DNA from: JBDRGC01 sp043818215
GTDB lineage: Bacteria; Chloroflexota; Anaerolineae; Anaerolineales; UBA11858
Assembly: GCA_043818215.1 (NCBI GenBank)
Contig: JBDRGC010000378.1
Coordinates: 1 to 9,525 of the forward strand
Direction of reading: 5' to 3'
DNA length: 9,525 bases
Positions 6,290 to 9,525 of the stretch are shown piece after piece; position 1 is the first letter of the stretch; each line of letters starts with the position of its first letter. The position numbers and the translations under genes were made by a program. The notes under the pieces were generated by a model that was given only the letters and a program-made list of their open reading frames with translations, ran no database searches and was not told the origin of the DNA.

Positions 6290-6358
6290 TGTAGGCGGGG
6301 TTTCCACACCTGCCCTATGGTTACCCCGTGCGAGCGAGATATGGAAATCTCGGCTACA
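6290..6358. repeat. Twin-hairpin palindromic repeat (REP/BIME-like), 69 bp
   Basis: The two ends are inverted copies: TGTAGGCGGGGTTTCCACAC at 6290-6309 and, read on the minus strand from 6358, TGTAGCCGAGATTTCCATAT. They match at 17 of the first 22 positions. Each end also folds by itself: GGCGGG with CCTGCC (one G-T wobble) and CGAGAT with ATCTCG, with TTTCCA lying in or at the edge of each loop. TTTCCA is conserved while the stems differ in a paired way. The element lies in the clpC 3' region, 29 bp after the clpC stop codon. Confidence 0.65.
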
Positions 6359-6386
6359 CACCCTCACTTTTGGAGAGAATACGTTT

Positions 6387-8897
6387 TTACGCTACGGCAA
6401 TCATTGCTTCAGGCGTGGCCTCGTGAGACTCGTCGCCGCCCTTGCGGAGGATGATCGCAGCTTCGTCTTCCAGCATTTCGAGGTCTACCACTACGGTGTC
6501 TCCGGCGTTGAATTCGCCAGAAAGCAAGGCGTCAGATAGGGGATCTTCGATTTTTTGCTGGATTATTCGGCGTAGGGGGCGGGCGCCCATATCGGGATCA
6601 TAACCCAAGTCCGCTAACAGTTTCACAGCTTCGGGAGTGACTGTCAACTCAATCTCGTGTTCCGTTAAGCGTTGTGTGACTTTATTCAATTCCAGAGAGA
6701 CGATCTTATGCAGATCATCCCTGTTCAGAGCGCGGAAAACTATCACGCTGTCCAGACGATTGACAAACTCGGGACGGAACAATTTTTTGAGCGATTTACT
6801 AAGCTCGCTGTGCATCTCTCGATATGCGAGGCGCTCTTCTTGCTCTTCATTGCGCTTAAGTTGGAAGCCCAGCGCGACCTGACGGATCTTCTCGGCGCCG
6901 ATATTGGATGTCATCACAATGATTGCATTGCGGAAATCTACCTTGCGGCCGCGGGCATCGGTAAGCTGCCCTTCTTCCATGATTTGCAGCAGCATATTGT
7001 GGACATCAACGTGCGCCTTTTCGACCTCGTCGAAGACGATGATCGAGTAGGGCTTGCGTCGAATGGCTTCCGTGAGCTGCCCGGCTTCATCGTAGCCAAT
7101 ATAGCCCGGGGGGGCGCCGACCAGGCGGCTGGCAGAGTGTCGCTCCATGAACTCCGACATATCCAATTGGATAAGCGCTTCTTCGCTGCCAAACATGAAA
7201 CGGGCTAGAGTTTTGGTCAACTCGGTCTTTCCAACCCCCGTCGGCCCGAGGAAAATGAACGATCCAATGGGACGGCGAGGGTCCTTCAACCCGGCCCGGG
7301 CGCGGCGCACGGCCTTCGAAATGGTTTCGATGGCTTCTTCCTGTCCAACAATGGATTTCCTCAACTCGTCTTCCATGTGAAGCAAACGATCAGACTCTTT
7401 CTGCGCCATCTGCATCACCGGCACGCCCGTCCACATCGAGACCACCTCGGCAATATCATCTGCGTTTACATTAGGGCTGTTGGCGCGGTCCCAGGTTGTG
7501 CGGAACAGTTCCAATTCTTTCTCCTGCTGTTCGCGACGTTCCAATAATGCCGCCGCTTGTTCTTCGTGTTTGTCTTTCACGGCCTCATCGTACTGCTTGC
7601 GAACTGTGCGCATTTCGGAAACCAGTTTCTTAGCGGTTTTGGCAGCCGGGCTTTTGTACAATCGCACCCGCGAGGAGGCCTCGTCGATCAGATCGATGGC
7701 CTTATCGGGCAAAAAGCGGTCTGAGACGTAGCGCGCCGACAGACGAGTAGCTACATCCAGGGCTTCGTCCAAAATGTTCAATTGGTGATGGGCCTCGTAA
7801 GCCGGACGGATGCCGCGCAAGATTTCGATTGTCTCTTCGACGCTGGGTTCCTCCACCAAAATGGGTTGGAAGCGGCGTTCCAGGGCGGCATCGCTCTCGA
7901 TATATTTGCGGTATTCATTCAGGGTTGTGGCGCCTATCACTTGAAGTTCACCCCGCGAGAGGGCAGGTTTCAAGATATTGGCAGCATCCATAGCAGAGCC
8001 TGCCGAACCGGCCCCCACCAACATGTGAAACTCGTCAATGAAGAGGATCGCATCGGACGACTGTAGTTCCTGAATCACGCGTTTGAGACGCTCTTCGAAT
8101 TGGCCGCGATACATGGTCCCGGCGACCAGCGATCCAACGTCCAATTGCAAGACCCGTTTACCTAACAGTGGCAGGGGGACATCCCCTGCTAGTATGCGCT
8201 GGGCCAGACCCTCCACGATGGCAGTTTTCCCCACACCGGGTTCTCCTGTCAAAGCCGGGTTGTTCTTAGTGCGCCGGGCAAGGATCTGTATGACGCGTTC
8301 GATCTCCATTTGACGGCCAATCACCGGGTCCAATTTTCCATCTTCGGCCATTTGGTTCAAATTACTCGTCAAATGATCCACCATGGGAGTCTTCGATTTC
8401 GTCTTTGCTTTGCCTTTCTTGGCGGGTTGGCTCTGACGGGACGCACGCCGCGGTGTTTGGGCTTCTTTCAGTACACGTGTTGTCTGGCGGCGGATTTGTT
8501 CAGGCGTCACGCCCATCCTGCGCAGAGCATCATTTGCCACGCCTTCGTTATAATCAACCAGGCCCAATAAAAGATGTTCGACACCAATATAGGGGTGTCC
8601 AAGCAGCCGGGCTTGCTCCAACGCAAGTCCAAGCACATCCCGCATCCCCGGAGAAAGTTCAGGATGACTTATGCTGGAATAGCCCAAGCCGGTCAATCGC
8701 TCGATGATATCTTGAACTCGATTCACTTCCAGGCCTAATTCGCGCAAGACGCGCCCGGACACGCCGCCATCTTCACGCATCAAACCCAGGAGCAGGTGTT
8801 CTGTGCCGATATAATTGTGGTGCATGCGTTCAGCTTCCTGATGCGCTAAACTAAGCACCCGCCGTGCCCTTTGGGTAAAACGCTCCATGTTAGACAA
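6387..8897 (-). CDS. clpC: ATP-dependent Clp protease ATP-binding subunit ClpC
   Basis: ClpC is a hexameric AAA+ unfoldase that feeds proteins into ClpP in the cytoplasm. The 836-residue product has two N-terminal Clp_N repeats (about 5-60 and 80-135), a basic linker (about 150-172), AAA-1 with GEPGVGKT (218-225) and ILFIDE (284-289), a middle domain with a UVR-like coiled segment (about 435-465), AAA-2 with GPTGVGKT (551-558) and IIVFDE (619-624), and an LGF tripeptide (676-678) where ClpP docks. All catalytic residues are present. I prefer the TTG at 8897 because GGAGGT lies 6 nt upstream; the ATG at 8888 (MERFTQRARR) is the alternative but is 15 nt from that site. In Firmicutes clpC precedes radA under CtsR control. 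No CtsR or CIRCE operator is seen, and clpP is not in the window. Confidence 0.96.
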   Translation of the reverse strand: MSNMERFTQRARRVLSLAHQEAERMHHNYIGTEHLLLGLMREDGGVSGRVLRELGLEVNRVQDIIERLTGLGYSSISHPELSPGMRDVLGLALEQARLLGHPYIGVEHLLLGLVDYNEGVANDALRRMGVTPEQIRRQTTRVLKEAQTPRRASRQSQPAKKGKAKTKSKTPMVDHLTSNLNQMAEDGKLDPVIGRQMEIERVIQILARRTKNNPALTGEPGVGKTAIVEGLAQRILAGDVPLPLLGKRVLQLDVGSLVAGTMYRGQFEERLKRVIQELQSSDAILFIDEFHMLVGAGSAGSAMDAANILKPALSRGELQVIGATTLNEYRKYIESDAALERRFQPILVEEPSVEETIEILRGIRPAYEAHHQLNILDEALDVATRLSARYVSDRFLPDKAIDLIDEASSRVRLYKSPAAKTAKKLVSEMRTVRKQYDEAVKDKHEEQAAALLERREQQEKELELFRTTWDRANSPNVNADDIAEVVSMWTGVPVMQMAQKESDRLLHMEDELRKSIVGQEEAIETISKAVRRARAGLKDPRRPIGSFIFLGPTGVGKTELTKTLARFMFGSEEALIQLDMSEFMERHSASRLVGAPPGYIGYDEAGQLTEAIRRKPYSIIVFDEVEKAHVDVHNMLLQIMEEGQLTDARGRKVDFRNAIIVMTSNIGAEKIRQVALGFQLKRNEEQEERLAYREMHSELSKSLKKLFRPEFVNRLDSVIVFRALNRDDLHKIVSLELNKVTQRLTEHEIELTVTPEAVKLLADLGYDPDMGARPLRRIIQQKIEDPLSDALLSGEFNAGDTVVVDLEMLEDEAAIILRKGGDESHEATPEAMIAVA

Positions 8898-8903
8898 AGT
8901 GCA

Positions 8904-8909
8904 ACCTCC
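8904..8909 (-). promoter_or_regulatory. clpC ribosome binding site
   Basis: GGAGGT on the minus strand lies 6 nt before a TTG at 8897 and 15 nt before the ATG at 8888. The spacing favours TTG as the start. It is the only strong Shine-Dalgarno site I see ahead of a gene in this window. Confidence 0.7.
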
Positions 8910-8965
8910 CAATGGCTATTAATGTAAGTGAGCCATCGAATGAAAATATTCTTCTTATAACCATA

Positions 8966-8993
8966 ATTCTACCGTGACTACTCAGGTAGACAA
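8966..8993 (-). promoter_or_regulatory. Candidate clpC promoter, hybrid of host and inserted element
   Basis: TTGTCT (8993-8988) and TAGAAT (8971-8966) are 16 bp apart on the minus strand and would give a leader of about 60 nt before clpC. The -10 box lies in the 8-bp target duplication and the -35 box lies inside the inserted element. A second AT-rich stretch, TTATAAG, follows and could be an alternative -10. Confidence 0.4.
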
Positions 8994-9102
8994 CGAATCT
9001 AGCTAACAACGCCCGAAGCGCCCCCCTGCCCCCCAATCCTGGGTGGAGCAACACGGGTTCCCCCCAAAATTGGGGTGGCAGGGGGGCTGGCTGAGTAGTT
9101 AC
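8974..9102. mobile_element. MITE-like insertion, 129 bp, with 8-bp target duplication
   Basis: The terminal inverted repeats are GTGACTACTCAG (8974-8985) and CTGAGTAGTTAC (9091-9102), matching at 11 of 12 positions. The same 8 bp, ATTCTACC, flank both ends directly (8966-8973 and 9103-9110), as expected for a target-site duplication. Inside, 9020-9037 (G C6 TG C6 AAT) pairs with 9069-9087 (one bulged T), giving a second stem of 18 bp. The element has no reading frame of note, so it would need a transposase supplied elsewhere. I cannot name the parent insertion sequence family. It sits between clpC and the upstream membrane protein gene. Confidence 0.8.
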
Positions 9103-9156
9103 ATTCTACCAAAGATTATTCTATTTAACGTATCAAATCAGCAAGTGAGGGAAAAG

Positions 9157-9195
9157 GCGGGTTCAAAATGCGCCGCAGGCACATTTTGAACCCGC
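9157..9195 (-). terminator. Strong terminator of the membrane protein gene
   Basis: A 14-bp perfect stem (9157-9170 with 9182-9195, GCGGGTTCAAAATG and its complement) is extended by three more pairs (9172-9174 with 9178-9180) around a GCA loop. On the minus strand it is followed by CTTTTCCCTC. It lies 29 bp after the stop codon at 9225. The plus-strand side is also pyrimidine-rich, so it might work both ways. Confidence 0.75.
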
Positions 9196-9224
9196 TACTT
9201 CTTCTGTCTTTGCATCCCCCTATT

Positions 9225-9525
9225 TTATGCGACGATCTTCAGAGATTCAGTCTCAGACTCGTCATTATCTGTTTTAACCAGCGACCCAGCCAATACCAAT
9301 GCCAGACCAATGATCAAAACCACCAACGACTGCCACAACATGGGTTTGAAAACATCGACTGCCAGACGCAAAATACCTGCGATAGCTTCTTCGCGAACCA
9401 GCGGCGGTGTTTCGCTCAACAGCCCAGCAGATAAGATAGCCACGACGATGGGCCGGTAAACAAAAGCCAGCAAAAGCGTGAGCAGGCTTCCCAATGTCAA
9501 CGGGATTCCCCACCAGCGGCCAAGC
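9225..9525 (-). CDS. Membrane protein, C-terminal part, unknown function
   Basis: The frame is open to the window edge, so the gene starts outside; 99 residues are visible. It begins LGRWWGIPLTLG, then a hydrophobic segment (about 8-34, GSLLTLLLAFVYRPIVVAIL and on), an amphipathic stretch with VREEAIAGILRLAVDVF, a second membrane segment (about 64-83, WQSLVVLIIGLALVLAGSLV) and an acidic, probably cytoplasmic tail (KTDNDESETESLKIVA). No catalytic motif is seen and I do not recognise the family. No start within the visible part is needed or supported. The gene is followed by a strong terminator, so it is probably not co-transcribed with clpC. Confidence 0.7.
   Translation of the reverse strand, partial: LGRWWGIPLTLGSLLTLLLAFVYRPIVVAILSAGLLSETPPLVREEAIAGILRLAVDVFKPMLWQSLVVLIIGLALVLAGSLVKTDNDESETESLKIVA

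Noticed and set aside
6185..6367. 61-residue N-terminal extension of radA
   Set aside because: It reads through the twin hairpin and the promoter. RadA proteins begin just before the C4 zinc finger, as the ATG at 6184 does.
8889..8993. CtsR or CIRCE (HrcA) heat-shock operator before clpC
   Set aside because: I looked for the CtsR heptad repeat and the TTAGCACTC-N9-GAGTGCTAA element and found neither.
9062..9075. Separate palindrome CCCCAAAATTGGGG as an operator
   Set aside because: It lies inside the inserted element as part of its inner arm and loop, so it is better explained as transposon structure.

Overview
The window reads as chromosomal DNA of moderate GC content from a bacterium. I infer a Chloroflexota (Anaerolineae-like) genome from the mix of housekeeping genes, the near absence of Shine-Dalgarno sites (clpC is the exception), and intergenic gaps filled with short-period repeats and palindromes. 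No sequence here proves the phylum. All intact genes lie on the minus strand, so transcription runs from high to low coordinates.

From right to left: a membrane protein cut by the window edge (9225-9525) with its terminator; a 129-bp non-coding MITE-like insertion (8974-9102) with an 8-bp target duplication; clpC (6387-8897), an AAA+ unfoldase of the ClpCP protease; a 202-bp gap with a twin-hairpin repeat, a stem-loop and a strong-looking promoter; radA (4787-6184), a DNA recombination ATPase; a double palindrome; then an ATPase of the AAA_14/DUF4143 type (3542-4681) overlapping by 4 bp a DUF4332-like helical protein (2844-3545).

Further left, a radical SAM protein of the SPL type (1665-2546) sits between two intergenic repeat arrays. 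One has an 8-bp unit and the other a 9-bp unit, and each is built as two facing arms that could fold into a long hairpin. A DusB-like tRNA-dihydrouridine synthase (538-1512) follows. The leftmost 540 bp hold only a decayed nucleotidyltransferase fragment on the plus strand and a plus-strand terminator that converges on dus.

The clpC-radA order matches the well-known Firmicutes clpC operon (ctsR-mcsA-mcsB-clpC-radA), but neither ctsR/mcsAB nor disA is present here. The rest looks like single genes or pairs separated by repeats. The points of most interest are the MITE in the clpC promoter region, the two facing-arm arrays with a shared boundary motif beside start codons, the covarying twin hairpin, and the coupled ATPase/DUF4332 pair of unknown function. 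I see no rRNA, tRNA, CRISPR array or complete transposase gene.
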